Positions 22,680-34,018 of a stretch of DNA of 64,000 bases are shown here, one piece after another. Source of the DNA: Bullera alba (taxonomy: Eukaryota; Basidiomycota; Tremellomycetes; Tremellales; Bulleraceae). The position numbers were made by a program, and so were the translations under genes. Position 1 is the first letter of the stretch. The number at the start of each line of letters is the position of its first letter. The stretch covers positions 3,311,198-3,375,197 of the forward strand of contig BCIX01000001.1 in the NCBI GenBank assembly GCA_001600095.1, read 5' to 3'. The notes below the pieces were generated by a model that ran no database searches, was not told where the DNA came from, and saw nothing but the letters and a program-made list of their open reading frames with translations.

Positions 22680-25280
22680 ATGGCTCCCGTGGGCGAGATC
22701 ACCACATTCCCAAGCCCAGCTTCGGACCTCAAAGTCCTGTTGCTGGGGGCAGGCGGACGGGAACATGCCCTAGCTTACAAGCTGGCTCAGTCGCCAAGGG
22801 TGTCCAACGTCTTTGTCTGTCCTGGCAATGGAGGAACAGCCATCATGGGCGGCAAGGTCTCCAATGTCGCTCTCCCATGGGGCGGAAAGAACGGATACGA
22901 GGCGGTTGTGGCTTGGGCAAAGGAGCAACAGCTGGACTTGGTCGTTCCAGGACCAGAGCAGCCCCTAGTTGAGGGCGTCGAGGTTCTGTTGAGGAAGGGT
23001 GGGTTCTGCAAGGACAAATACCGAAGGAGTCAGAACTAACGCTCGCTTCAGCTGGTATCTCCGTCTTCGGTCCTTCGCCCGCTGCAGCCCTCTTGGAGGG
23101 CTCCAAGACGCTATCGAAAGCGTTCATGGCTCGACACTCTATCCCCACTGCCGCTTTCCGATCCTTCACCTCTTCTCAATTCTCGGAAGCTTCCTCGTAC
23201 ATCCTCTCCAACCCATTCCACTCTGGTCGATGCGTCATCAAAGCATCCGGCTTGGCGGCCGGTAAAGGTGTTCTCATACCAGAGACCAACGAAGAGGCTA
23301 TCGCTGCTCTCAAGAGCGTGATGGTCGAGAGGGAGTTTGGAGACGCTGGAGACGAAGTCGTCATTGAGGAGTACCTCACTGGACCCGAGATCAGCGTTTT
23401 GGCTTTCTGTGACGGCTACACCATCGTCCCAATGCCTGCGGCTCAGGATCACAAGAGGATCGGCGAGGGCGACACGGGCCTGAACACCGGTGGTATGGGT
23501 GCTTACGCCCCAGCTCCAGTTGCCACGCCGGAGATCATGGACAGAGTGTTGAAAGAGTCGCTGGAGCCAACACTCAAGGGAATGAGAGCGGATGGTGGGT
23601 TGCTCTGACGTGCCCTGCATTCGCATCAAAAGCGAGACGTGACATGAGTTGACCATATCTTTAGGCCACCCATTCGTCGGAATGCTCTTCACCGGTTTCA
23701 TGCTCACGCCAGATGGACCCAAAGTCCTCGAGTACAATGTCAGATTCGGAGACCCGGAGACCCAAGCGCTCATGCTCTTGCTTGACGACGCTACCGACCT
23801 GGCTGAAGTCATGTTGGCGTGTGTGGAGAGGCGACTTGACTCTGTCAAGCTCGGTTACAGAGAAGGCTACGCTGTCTCTGTCGTCCTCGCCTCGGAAGGT
23901 TACCCCGGGTCTTACCCCAAGGGCATCTCAATGACTGTCCCACCTTCGTTGATCGACGACGGCATCTACGTCTTCCACGCCGGTACCGCCATCAAGGACA
24001 ACACTGGTGTGACGGATGGTGGCCGAGTACTGGCCGTCTGTGCCGCTTCGTCCACACTCCGAAAAGCCGTCGACCTCGCGTACAAGGGCGTCGGCCAGAT
24101 CGAATTCCAGGGCAAGACCTTCAGACGGGATATCGCATACAGAGCACTGCAAGCGGAATCCAGTACTCTTCCCCCTCGACCAGCTTCGCCCAACCCCGTC
24201 GCCACTACCTGGACGAGTCTCGACGGACTCACCTACGCCGCCGCTGGTGTCAGCGTTGACGCCGGCAATGCCCTCGTTGAAGCCATCAAGCCTGTTGTCA
24301 AGGCCACTCGACGACCCGGTGCCGACGCTTCGATTGGTGGCTTCGGCGGTTCTTTCGACCTTGCCGCTGTGGGATACAAAGACCCCATCTTGGTCTCTGG
24401 TACCGATGGTGTTGGAACAAAGCTCAAGGTCGCCCTCACGTACAACAAGCACTCTACTGTCGGTATCGACCTCGTCGCTATGAGCGTCAACGACTTGATT
24501 GTTCAAGGTGCTGAGCCCCTGTACTTCCTCGACTACTTTGCTTGTTCCAAGCTGAACGTCGATACTGCCGCCGACGTCATTACTGGTATCGCCGAGGGAT
24601 GTCTTGCCGCTGGTTGTGCGTTGATCGGTGGTGAGACGGCCGAGATGCCTGGAATGTACATTGGCGACGAGTACGATCTGGCGGGATTCGCCGTTGGAGT
24701 CGTCGAGCGAGAGCAAATCCTACCCAAAAACGCCCTGATCAAGTCTGGTGACGCCATCATCGGTCTTCCTTCGTCTGGACCCCACTCGAATGGTTTCTCC
24801 CTGATCCGAAAGATCATCTCGATGGCCGGCCTCGCTTTCGAGGACAAGGCACCTTGGTCGAGCTCGAACGAGACTGTTGGTGATGCTCTTTTGGTGCCCA
24901 CTCAGATCTACATCAAGCAGTTGCTGCCAGGTATCAAGACTGGTCTGTACAAGGGAATGTCGCACATTACCGGTGGTGGATTCACAGAGAACATCCCCAG
25001 GATCTTCGAAAAGGACTCTACGCTTGGTGTCCAGCTCGACCTGTCCTCGTGGCAATTACCGGCTCTGTGGAAATGGTTGATGAAGACCGGTGGTGTTCTC
25101 CCGGCCGAGATGGCCAGGACGTTCAACTGCGGTGTGGGAATGGTCATCATTGTCGATCAGTCAAATGTCGAAGCGGCATTAAGCAGTCTGAGGGAGAACG
25201 GAGAGCCAGGTGCTTTCGTCATGGGTCAGGTCAAGGAGGGCACCGGTGTGGCTTACACCGGCTTCGAGTCGTGGCAGTAG
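22680..25280 (+). CDS. ADE5,7: Bifunctional GARS-AIRS purine biosynthesis enzyme
   Basis: Predicted 825 residues, exons 22680-22998, 23052-23594 and 23665-25280. The N-terminal half is phosphoribosylamine-glycine ligase (GARS): KVLLLGAGGREHALAYKLAQ, ASGLAAGKGV (ATP-grasp), GDTGLNTGGMGAYAP, and EYNVRFGDPETQ. From about residue 440 the C-terminal half is phosphoribosylformylglycinamidine cyclo-ligase (AIRS): YAAAGVSVDAGNALVE, VSGTDGVGTKLKVA, VGIDLVAMSVNDLIVQGAEP, GGETAEMPGMY and HITGGGFTENIPR. It catalyses steps 2 and 5 of de novo purine synthesis in the cytosol, as does the same fusion in yeast. The end YTGFESWQ matches a complete AIRS domain. Its start lies 335 bp from that of PGM. Confidence 0.97.
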
Positions 25281-25490
25281 GGAACTCGGAGACACAGGTG
25301 TAGATAGATGGGGCGTGAGCGGCGGGAATGTGTTTTCATTTAGGGTTTTGTCAGTAGTATTTGTGAATCAATGTATAGACGTGTGCAATGGCGAGTGGGA
25401 GCGCTTCCAGAGGGGCAAGCTGTTTATTAATCTACATGGAATACATATCTGGTCAAGTACAAGCTCAGGCCAGTGAATGTTGTGACTAGA
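25281..25490. other. Convergent intergenic region of ADE5,7 and CWC15
   Basis: 210 bp between two converging stop codons, presumably holding both 3' UTRs. No gene seen. Confidence 0.6.
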
Positions 25491-26517
25491 TCACTTGATG
25501 AACCTGTAGCCGCAAGATCAGCACCCTGCCTGGTGAGCGTTCGGCCACTTGACTCACTTGTTCATGAACTTTTTGTGGAATTCACTCCTCAGCAGATCAT
25601 TGACAAAGTCTCCTCTCTTTGGCTTCTCGTCGATACCGGCCGCTTGATTCTTGAAGATCAAGTCATCGTCCCAACGCCTCTTCACGGTGAACGTAGCTGC
25701 AGAAGAAGTCGTCGAACCGGGTGTTCCAGGTGTCTGACCTAGTGCCGCTTGCAGGTTCAACAATGGGTTTCCAGTCGCTATCTCTTCTTCTCTATCGCGC
25801 TGTCCGGCAGCGGCATTCTCGGCGTCCTAAGATAGCGTGTGAGCGTTATTCTGTTGGTCTGCCTGGGTCTTTAGGCCAGGACGGTACTCACCAGTTTTGC
25901 CTTTTCTTCCGCTCGCTCCTGCTTGATCTTTGCTAGTTCTGCCATCAACTCCGCAGTATCGTCCTCGTCAGAGTCACTGATGTTTGTGTCAATACAGTAC
26001 ACATCCCTAGATTGGCTTGATAGCCCACTCACTCGTCCGAGTCGTCGTCCTCCTCCTCTGAGGCCTCGTCTTCGTCGGCGGCTTTACCCTTGCCCTTATC
26101 ACCGTTCGCCGCTCCATTCTGTGCTTTGCCCGCCTTGGCATCTTCATCATCGCTATCATCATCCTTGTCCAACTCGGCAGCTTCTTCCAGGATTTTGCGC
26201 CTCTTCACACTTTCATCCTCAACCCCATCCGCCTCCTCTCCATTCTCTATGCGCAGGTTCGACGACGAAGCGCTCGGCAACGGTGGCAGAGGTGGTAGTC
26301 CCGCAGCCTTCCTCTTCTTATCCTGGGCTACCCTCTCCGCAGCGGCTAATTCGGCTTTCAGGTCGCGTTTGACGATGTCGCCAGTGGTCTGTTGTCCCGG
26401 TTGACGAAACTTGAGCTTTTTGTGCGACGCGAGGGAGAGTTTGGCGATCCGTTGAGAGCCAGCTTTGGTCTCTCGACCTTGAGTCGGGTTCCACGTCGGT
26501 CTATGTGCTTGGGACAT
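25491..26517 (-). CDS. CWC15: Pre-mRNA-splicing factor Cwc15 (Cwf15/AD-002)
   Basis: The start at 26517 gives [16 protein letters not shown], the hallmark N-terminus of the family (the open frame before it begins at a TTG). A basic [17 protein letters not shown] region follows, then a long acidic low-complexity middle ([27 protein letters not shown]), a charged helix ([17 protein letters not shown]) and the conserved C-terminus [14 protein letters not shown] and [21 protein letters not shown]. The last five codons come from a terminal exon (splice AA|G) ending at 25491; without that splice the conserved FMNK end would be followed by unrelated sequence. Cwc15 is a component of the Prp19-associated (NTC) spliceosome and acts in the nucleus. 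Convergent with ADE5,7. Confidence 0.93.
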
Positions 26518-27530
26518 TGTGTGCAAGGGTGCTTTTGGGCTATGCTAGAGTGACGGAACTTGGAAGAGAGAGAGAGCGAGCGTAAAGATCGCGAAGGCCT
26601 AGATGGCAAGAGGCAAGGACACCTCGGGTGTTTTCAATTTCTGCTTCCGTCGGTCGAGCCTTTGAGCCTTTGAGCTTTGGGCTTTGACGAAGCTTTGTCC
26701 AGACCTCGCTGAACGATCGAGTTCAAGGATAAGTCACCGCCGGTCTCGACCGCGGTCATCGATCACAAGATCAGCTGATGCTAGCACCCTAGTGCCTTCG
26801 GACAGCTTCGGACATCTCGAGTCTGACCGCCCAGCTGACCGCCCCCTCGCAGTCGTCGCGTGTCGCTCACTCGCTCACGAAATCTCCGAGCTCGCCGTCG
26901 ATCCCGACCGAGCACACAACAACACGAGGCTCGCCTTCACTGACGACACCTTCGCACGCAATCCCCACACTGCTTCTGCCGCTCTGAGACGTGTCTTGAC
27001 GTCGCTTGCCGTCCTCTCCATACCTTTGGGTCTCGGGCAAGAAGGCGCTTTCAGACAAAACCCCCTGCTTGTCGAAGCCGCCAACACCCAAAACTCGGAA
27101 TAGACCGGGTATGAGACATGATTGCATGCTCTGCCGCCTTCGAGACCTCGTCCAACGTTGAGAGGATCATCACCGTGGCGTCCTCGTGTTGATAGTAAGC
27201 AAAACACCCTTGGCTGCGCCCCCGAGCCGTAGCCTAGGCGACGTCATGTGTTGAATATCGGTGGTCAAGTGATGTTCCTTTCACCATCATTCACCCCGTC
27301 ACCATCACCATCACGCGGCATCTGGGGGCAAATGGGGGGTAGACGGGGGAGCAGAAGGGGGTCCCTTGGGGATCACCTATAAGAAGATCTGGAATCTGCA
27401 GATCCGTTCTGAATAGCTTTCTCCGCACCACCACCTCTCAGCCCTCTCACAACTACTCAACCTGCTAAGACCATACTGCTGGTCTCTTTCACCACTCTCA
27501 CTCTTACGCCTCTAGATCGTCCAAACTGAT
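26518..27530. promoter_or_regulatory. Divergent intergenic region with G-rich tract and TATA element
   Basis: About 1 kb between the CWC15 start and the next plus-strand start. The distal part has no supportable gene. The proximal part has CACCATCAC-type triplet repeats (about 27280-27314), five G-runs of 4-6 bases at 27324-27371, and TATAAG at 27378-27383, about 150 bp before the ATG at 27531. Confidence 0.55.
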
Positions 27531-28420
27531 ATGAGTAGTCCAGTCCGGTTCTCCGTGTGAGTGTGATGGTGCTCTTTGTTCCCACATCTCCCTTCCCCGC
27601 CGTCCCCTTTTCTCCTTGGCCCCTGCTATCCCCATACTCTATGCTCACGCAATCAATCAGCAGACCCAAGCACTCATCTCTGCTGCAAATGCATCACAAC
27701 AAGACGCCTTCGAATGTGGAGTACTCTCCTAACAGGAGTAGTACGTATCCCCAACCAGATCAAACCTCGTCATCCTCTCCTCACTCGGCCCATGCCAAAC
27801 CACATGCACCGGTCACATTGAATCCACCGTTCGATGGCCCCCATACGCATTATACCAATGGCATCCCAAATCTCAATGCCGGGGGCGCGGATCTCAACGC
27901 TTCTTTCGCCAATGACAACTTTCACAGAGGATACAAGTACACATTCCCCGTTACCGGAGTGGTCCCCGCCAGAGGACTTCCAGGACAGGATATCCCGGCC
28001 GAGCAAACGGAGGAGGATCAGAGGGGAAGGCGAGGCAAGAATGAGAAGGGAAAGAGGGGAGATGGAAGCGATGAGGGTGCATCGGCGGAAGGCACGCTGC
28101 TCTTCGAGGATGTCACTCGAAAAGAGATCCAAGCGAATGAAGCCAAGCGAAAAGACGGGAAGGAGTCAACGGACACCACAGAAGATATACCAACCCCAAT
28201 CGACACTGAAGGCGAAGGCAACCTAAACGAGCAACATGTCATCAGCATCGACACTCCACCCGCTTCCGCGCATTCCAGTCGAGCGTACTCGCCCCTCGGC
28301 GGCCTACCCACTGGTCCAGGTCAAGCGGGGTACTATCACTGTACCTCGTCGACGGGCTATGCCAGCTCAAACGGAGGCTATGGGTACAGGTTTGGAGACA
28401 GCTTTCATTACAGGATTTAG
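27531..28420 (+). CDS. Hypothetical Ser/Pro/Gly-rich protein
   Basis: The best model uses the ATG at 27531 (MSSPVRFSV), a 104-nt intron at 27557-27660 (donor GTGAGTG, branch GCTCAC, acceptor AATCAG) and a second exon from 27661, giving 261 residues. Without the splice, the frame would have to start inside the intron. The protein is rich in Ser, Pro, Asn and Gly, with a central segment FHRGYKYTFPVTGVVPARGL that looks folded or motif-like, a highly charged stretch (RRGKNEKGKRGDGSDEG) and a Tyr/Gly-rich tail ending FGDSFHYRI. No recognised domain, signal peptide or membrane segment. Function unknown. Confidence 0.6.
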
Positions 28421-28723
28421 TAAGCCTCACGAGGGTGGCATCATTCGACGATACTCCGTCGACTGTATTTATAGCTACAGACTCGCGTCAACTGTGAATC
28501 AGCCCTGTCCGCGCTGGCACGGGACGTCTGTGCGATTAGGCTTAGCAAAGATGTAATTAATATACGAGATTAATGAGTTGAAACCCTCATATTCGAATGC
28601 ACTGTACATCCGATCCTCGTTGGCGTTAGAAATGCATTCGACACATATCGGTATCTTCTATCGGGGAGGAGAATAGGGTGTGAGGATCCTGACAAACCGA
28701 GCGAGGTACTTGGGCGTTGTCGT
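28421..28723. other. Convergent intergenic region
   Basis: 303 bp between converging stop codons of the hypothetical gene and the phosphate carrier. AT-rich around 28550-28590, consistent with 3' ends. No gene seen. Confidence 0.55.
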
Positions 28724-30152
28724 TTATTTGGGGATGGCAGCGATCTCGACCTAAGAGGATGTCAGCATTTGAATCGTCGACATCGACTTCATCACTCTGA
28801 CTCACACCACCCTTGGCGTTCAGAGCCTTCTTGATGTCTCCGTAGATCAAGACTGGAAAGACCTATCAGCAAGCGATACAGACAGCATTCTGATGCAGAC
28901 TTACATTGACCAGCGGTGAGGGTACCGATCATGACCAATCGAGCACCCATACCGGTGAAGAGACCACTGGGGCCAAGCTGACCGGCCATCTGGATGAGTC
29001 GGGAGGTGGTTCCCTGTCCTGGGGCACCCTTGGACTTGTTGATCTTGGAAAGCAGGGTGTCGGCGGGTTGCGAGATAACGGCAGCGGCCATACCAGCGAT
29101 CAAACCAGCAGACAAGTTGAGTCCGGTCTGCTGTCCGCCAGTCAAGGAGTCCTTGGACTTGCCAGTGGCAGCGAGAATCTTCTCAACGGCGACCTCGAAG
29201 ACGGCGAACTTGGCCATGGTGTATGGGACCTGCTTGAACAGGATGGGACCGAAACTGGAAGAGAATGTCAATACCCTGAAAAATAGCTGCGCCACCGCTC
29301 ATGCTCACCCGGCGTAGAAGGCACCGGGACCCTCTTCTCGGAGAATCCTGAGGAAACCACCGGCAAGACCGTTGGCGAAGGTTGGCTGGGAGACAAGTCG
29401 AATTCGGGTGGCCTCGAGAGGGCAGAGGGCAATGTCGGCAAAGAACTCGGCGATGGCAGAAGCTCCGAGGTAGACGGCCTGTCTGTTGTTTCGGGCAGCC
29501 TCGATACCGAAGGTGTCAATGGCCTGCTTCTTCCAGAACTCGTAACTGAGCGAAGAAAAGTGTCAGCGGAATCCGACTGGTAAAGCGACATCGTGCTCAC
29601 CCTCCGAATTTCAGGGCACCCTGAATAGAGTAACCGACAACGGTAGGACCGAGACCAGTGAGCAGAGCACCGGCTCCCTCCTTGGCAATGGTCTGTCTGA
29701 AACCACCGATCATACCCTATCGCGAATACTTAGTAACTTGATTGCCAAACCCTCTGAGCCTCGCAGTTAGTCACCTTGTTGTACACCTCGGGCTCCAGCT
29801 GGATCCTGGTCTTGACGACATCAACTGGGGTGAGGGCACCGTGGGTGATGGCACAACCCAAAGCACCGGCAAGAGCGAATCTAGAACGCAGGATATCAGT
29901 CATCTGTCCTTGCCCGCTTGTCCTCCGCTGTGCTCACCGAGAGTAGAGGTCGATACCGGTTGGGAGGTCAGAAGCAGAGTCCTTGACGGCCTCTTTGGCA
30001 TCCTGGACTTTGTTGTAGAGTTTGTCACCCTGGGCCTGGGCGTCTTTGGCGATCTGCTTGCCTTGGGCAATGGCGCCGTCGACCTTGTCACCGACCGACT
30101 GGGCGAAGAAGAAGTTTGGGGTGGAGAAGAATGGGTTGACTCGTGGGGACAT
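28724..30152 (-). CDS. MIR1: Mitochondrial phosphate carrier
   Basis: Member of the mitochondrial carrier family that imports phosphate into the matrix for ATP synthesis. All three carrier repeats are visible: [14 protein letters not shown] in repeat 1, [13 protein letters not shown] in repeat 2 and [10 protein letters not shown] in repeat 3, with [23 protein letters not shown] and [20 protein letters not shown] as the phosphate-carrier signatures. The start at 30152 gives [20 protein letters not shown], followed by about 50 residues of charged, Ala-rich amphipathic helix before the first membrane helix. Six to seven exons join through standard introns; the tail [16 protein letters not shown] ends at 28724. 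The frame is well conserved throughout. Confidence 0.95.
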
Positions 30153-31586
30153 GATGGGCTGAGTGGTGAGGGTTTCTGACTTGATCTACAAGTGAGTAAG
30201 TGATAGGTGTGTGTTGGTTGCAGCTGCAGCTGTTTTTTGTGAGATAGAGTAAAGGGAGCAGGAGGTGTGAAAACTGGGGGGTGTGCTATGCTGGGTGCCG
30301 AAATGACGAGTGGGCGGAAGGGAGCGGAGTTATTCGAACTGGGACATTCCGCCAAACACGCGTCCACAACCGATAATCCCGAGACCCCGAAAAAGCGCAG
30401 GGTGGGAGACGGACAACCTAGAGTCATTACAATAGGCTGCAAATGGCATTAGAAACGGCCAACACTGTCAAGCTGGATTACAACATCACCCAATAGGTCC
30501 CTTTCGCCGGCAAGCTCGGCCGGCTCGGCTCGACCTGCTCCTCCTGATCGTGGTCACTACCTGGCGATTTGCTGACGATCGATCTATCAAGTGTCGTTCC
30601 TCAATTGGCATTCGCTTCCTATTGGCACTCGCAGATCGGCAAGCGTCGCATGTCCAATGGCCGTTCGCTGAATCTGAGTCCAGCGCTCTGGCGGCACCCA
30701 TGGGTTGGGCAGCAAGTCACTGATATTTGACGGACAGTTGCTCGCCTGAATCACTGACAAAACAGGTGCCGATCACCGGCACTCGCGGGATGATGAGGAC
30801 CTGGTGAACCATCTTTCAGGCCGTTGTGGATCTGGATAACCAATACATCAGAGCCGTTTCTACCACAGAACACCATCTACAACACAACGGCGAGACGCCG
30901 CTGTCGACTACCGATGGAACTGGGCAGGCGAAGCAGCGGTCGTGAATGAGGACCTTGGACCTTGAATTCCCGTCTGCATTGACTGGGTGAGAGGTAACAC
31001 TCGATTATGGTGATATGACTGCGGCAGTCATACTTCACTTATCGATGGGATGTTGATGCCTGCGGGAAGTTTTGCGACCAATATAGATCGAGGTGCGAGA
31101 AGGTTTAGATGGGAAGAGACGTGAAGGCTATGCTTGTCGGGCGTAGTCAACCTACATACTTCGACCCGCTCAGTCCTCATGTCCAAACTGCGGTAGGGTA
31201 ACGAGCCGTTATAGCTGCGGTCACGCGGCTCAATGTTTTGTGGCTCAAAGCAGACGGACAAGCTGGTATCCATACACTGCTTCTATCCTAGTCGTCGCAA
31301 ATGTATGCTGTGGTGACTCAGTGCTGCTCAGCACGTCCTGGGTCCTGCATCACAGTGCAATTGCATCACGGTGTCGCACCGACCTTCGCTTCGTTATCTA
31401 TGATTTGGTTCCGCTTGGAGTTAGCCGGACACTCGATTTCCAACGATTCAGTGACCGTCAAGGATCTCTTGAGCAAGAATTGGAAACTAGGTCAGACACA
31501 TTACAGCGAGTCGAAACTGCTCAGCAAACCCACACTCCGCACCGTCAATCTTCATCCCCTACCCCAAAACTACACGCCCCACCAGC
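30153..31586. other. Divergent intergenic region, no gene seen
   Basis: 1.4 kb between the phosphate carrier start and the H-protein start. Short frames at 31240-31830 overlap the H-protein gene in other frames. I see no RNA gene or repeat. It probably holds both promoters. Confidence 0.5.
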
Positions 31587-32386
31587 ATGTTCACCGCCCT
31601 CCGACCTTCCGCCAACCTGCTCAGAGCCGGAGCTCGACTCTCGAAGCCAGTCTCTATGGGAGTCAAGTTCAATGCCGTCCGATTCGCTTCGACCAGTGAG
31701 TGTTGACACTTCAGCAGAGCACACGACGTGGTCCGCCTCGACCCAAGTGCTTTGCGGTCGAGGCGTTGGCATGAAGCATGGGCTAATCCAATACAGCTCG
31801 ATACACTACCGACCACGAGTGGGTCAAGTTTGACGACTCCACCAACATTGGTATTGTCGGAATCACCGACTACGCGCAAAAGGCCCTCGGAGACGTCGTG
31901 TTCGTTGAGCTACCTGCAGTCGGCTCGGAAGTCGGACAAGGAGGTGCGTCTATATGTACATCGTCGTGAACTGGCGCTGATCAAGATCCGGCCGTCTATT
32001 CCAATACATCCACTGACATCGCTACCCCTTCTTTCGTACCTCATCCCGCTTAACGCAATCTCCATCAACCTCGTTGTTTTCTATCACAGAGGCCATCGGG
32101 GCCGTCGAGTCCGTCAAGGCTGCTTCGGACATTTACGCCCCAGTCGCCGGTGTCGTCGAGGAGATCAACGAGGAGCTCAAGGACCAATCTAGCTTGCTGA
32201 ACAAGGACCCACAGGGCAAGGGTGAGTCTTGGAACTCCTGACGGTTTCGCACGCCAGGCAGCACGGCTGATGCAGCCTTTAGGATGGTTGTGCAAGCTCC
32301 GATTGACCTCGTCGTCCGAGTTCGACACGCTGCTCAACGCCGAGGCTTACAAGGCCCATTGCGAGGGAGAGTCGGAGGAGCATTAA
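31587..32386 (+). CDS. GCV3: Glycine cleavage system H protein, mitochondrial
   Basis: Four exons joined by three introns give a presequence [20 protein letters not shown] (Arg-rich, no acidic residues) and a complete H protein: [38 protein letters not shown], the lipoylation loop [18 protein letters not shown] (lysine in the expected position) and [17 protein letters not shown]. It shuttles the aminomethyl group of glycine between the P, T and L proteins in the mitochondrial matrix and supplies one-carbon units. The lipoyl exon is preceded by a long, pyrimidine-rich intron (about 31946-32091). The stop is at 32386. Confidence 0.95.
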
Positions 32387-32851
32387 ACAAGGTATCCAAT
32401 AATGTCAAAGTCGATCTTCACACATCACGCAGAATCTTCTGGAAATCGCTACTCGTTTTCGAGTCTTTGGCTGCACCTCTTGGGTCATATCAGACGTACC
32501 GATGGCATCAATCAACAGATGGCTATATGTGACGCGTCTTGGGTGATTGTTTCATTGTTCGACCCCTTCGCTAGCATGTGAATTGATGAAGCGGCTGGGC
32601 GAAACCCATAGATTGACAAAATCCTTTGATTGTCGTTGCGCGACTACAACTGAGCCGTCAGCAGCTTCGCTACATGTGTGAGTTGGGGACCCTTTGTTCG
32701 TCTGCCTTCGCGAATCGTTTGCTACAGCGTATAAAACCCGTAGTGTACATCCATATTAGTCTGACTTCTTACCCACCCAGGAAATCACGCCCATCTGAGC
32801 CAAAGCATACAACACCGACATTACCCCCTACACTTACCGCCTTGCTCTATC
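32387..32851. other. Intergenic region
   Basis: 465 bp between GCV3 and the next small gene on the same strand. A GTATAAAACC element at about 32729-32738 could be a TATA box for the gene at 32852 (about 120 bp upstream). Otherwise nothing seen. Confidence 0.5.
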
Positions 32852-33157
32852 ATGTCCGATACTCAGTCGACCAACGCCGCTTCTCAAGCCGGTAGCGCTC
32901 CTCAATTCTCCGGCCCATCCGATGGAGCGACCAACGCTTCTACGGGGTATACCGTCAGCAAGCTCAAGGAAGGTCCTTACTTCAAGTACCGAGAGGAGCT
33001 CGGAGCTAGCGGGAGGAAGGACATCCGAGTGTCCACATACGGACAGCCCGGTAACGAGGCTGCCACAGAGAAGTGGCTCAAGAAGCTCCAAGTCAAATAC
33101 GATGAAACAACAGCCACGGGCCATGCGGCTTCTCAGAACTCGACCGAGGACCATTGA
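32852..33157 (+). CDS. Small hypothetical protein (101 aa)
   Basis: Single-exon frame of 101 residues starting MSDTQSTNAASQ in a CTATC-ATG context. The N-terminal third is Ser/Ala/Gly-rich. The middle, YTVSKLKEGPYFKYREELGASGRKDIRVSTYGQPGNEAATEKWLKKLQ in composition, mixes charged and aromatic residues with helix potential and looks like genuine coding sequence. No signal peptide, membrane helix or cysteines. A plausible TATA box lies about 120 bp upstream. I do not recognise the family; it could be a stress-induced small protein, but nothing in the sequence proves that. Confidence 0.6.
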   Translation: MSDTQSTNAASQAGSAPQFSGPSDGATNASTGYTVSKLKEGPYFKYREELGASGRKDIRVSTYGQPGNEAATEKWLKKLQVKYDETTATGHAASQNSTEDH

Positions 33158-33748
33158 GTGACTTGACTCGATACCCGTAGTTCGCTGTGAAAGCTGATAC
33201 GACCGCAGAAAGGGGATCGCTCAATGGAGAGGTACATATCGACGCGTGACGCAGACGATGCAGATGGTGCTGAGAGCCCGGTTGTGTGCTCGACCTACTG
33301 ATTGGGCAGTACAAAAATGATGCCCGCCTAATCCCGATGAGACTGATCATGACTCATCGAAACGCGATCGATGATACAGTTCGTTTACCCCTGCTATCTG
33401 CCTCATATCCCCACCTCTCTCGAGGCGTGTCGACCCCGTGTCATATACTGAGTGTGGACAGGAGGTTTCAACGCCTGACGTGTCGCATACTTCATTTCAG
33501 ACTCAAGTAAATCAGATATTGACCATGTGACATGCACTCCTTTGATACCATCTCCCTCTCGCATCGTGAAATGGTCAAGGTGGAAGGCTCGCCCTCGTCA
33601 AGTTGTCTATATAACATCAAGCTGTCCAGCGTATGTCTCTGCTCTTCTTCTCCCACATCTCAAGTGCTTATCGCTCGCTCCCAGTCAACCACTACCGATC
33701 ATCAAACACTCGAGAGTTGACAGACATCACTCAACCTCACCTACAAAC
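33158..33748. other. Intergenic region
   Basis: 591 bp between two small plus-strand genes. Short frames only. A TCTATATAAC element at 33606-33615 is a possible TATA box about 140 bp before the next ATG. Confidence 0.45.
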
Positions 33749-34018
33749 ATGTCCGGCGAAACGACCAAAGACTTGTCTGAGAGCACCTACAGTGTCGCCT
33801 CCGCCGCCAGCGGCCCTGTTGTGTTGTCCTCAGTGGGGAAGACCGATTCCGAAGCCCCTGACATGGACAACCCGTCATTGAAGCGTAGGTCCGTCTTATC
33901 TGGAGGGCCTCCTCCTCTCTCAATGATATCAGCGTCCAGATCGTCCAAAATCGTCTTCGGCGGCCGTTCCGACCTCGACTCCGACAACGAGGTGACGGAT
34001 GCGCAGACCGAGAAGTGA
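33749..34018 (+). CDS. Small hypothetical protein (89 aa)
   Basis: Single-exon frame from the ATG at 33749 (context ACAAACATGTCC, a good fungal start), preceded by a possible TATATAA about 140 bp upstream. The 89 residues are Ser-rich with balanced charge: MSGETTKDLSESTYSVASAA at the start, a basic SLKRRSVLSGGPPPLSM segment and an acidic end (SDLDSDNEVTDAQTEK). It has no membrane helix, cysteine or recognised domain. KRRS resembles a basophilic kinase site. Function unknown. Size, promoter placement and composition resemble the gene at 32852, but the two proteins do not look homologous. Confidence 0.55.
   Translation: MSGETTKDLSESTYSVASAASGPVVLSSVGKTDSEAPDMDNPSLKRRSVLSGGPPPLSMISASRSSKIVFGGRSDLDSDNEVTDAQTEK

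Noticed and set aside
23928..24716. 262-residue minus-strand open frame inside ADE5,7
   Set aside because: Shadow of a strongly conserved AIRS-coding exon; no motif of its own.
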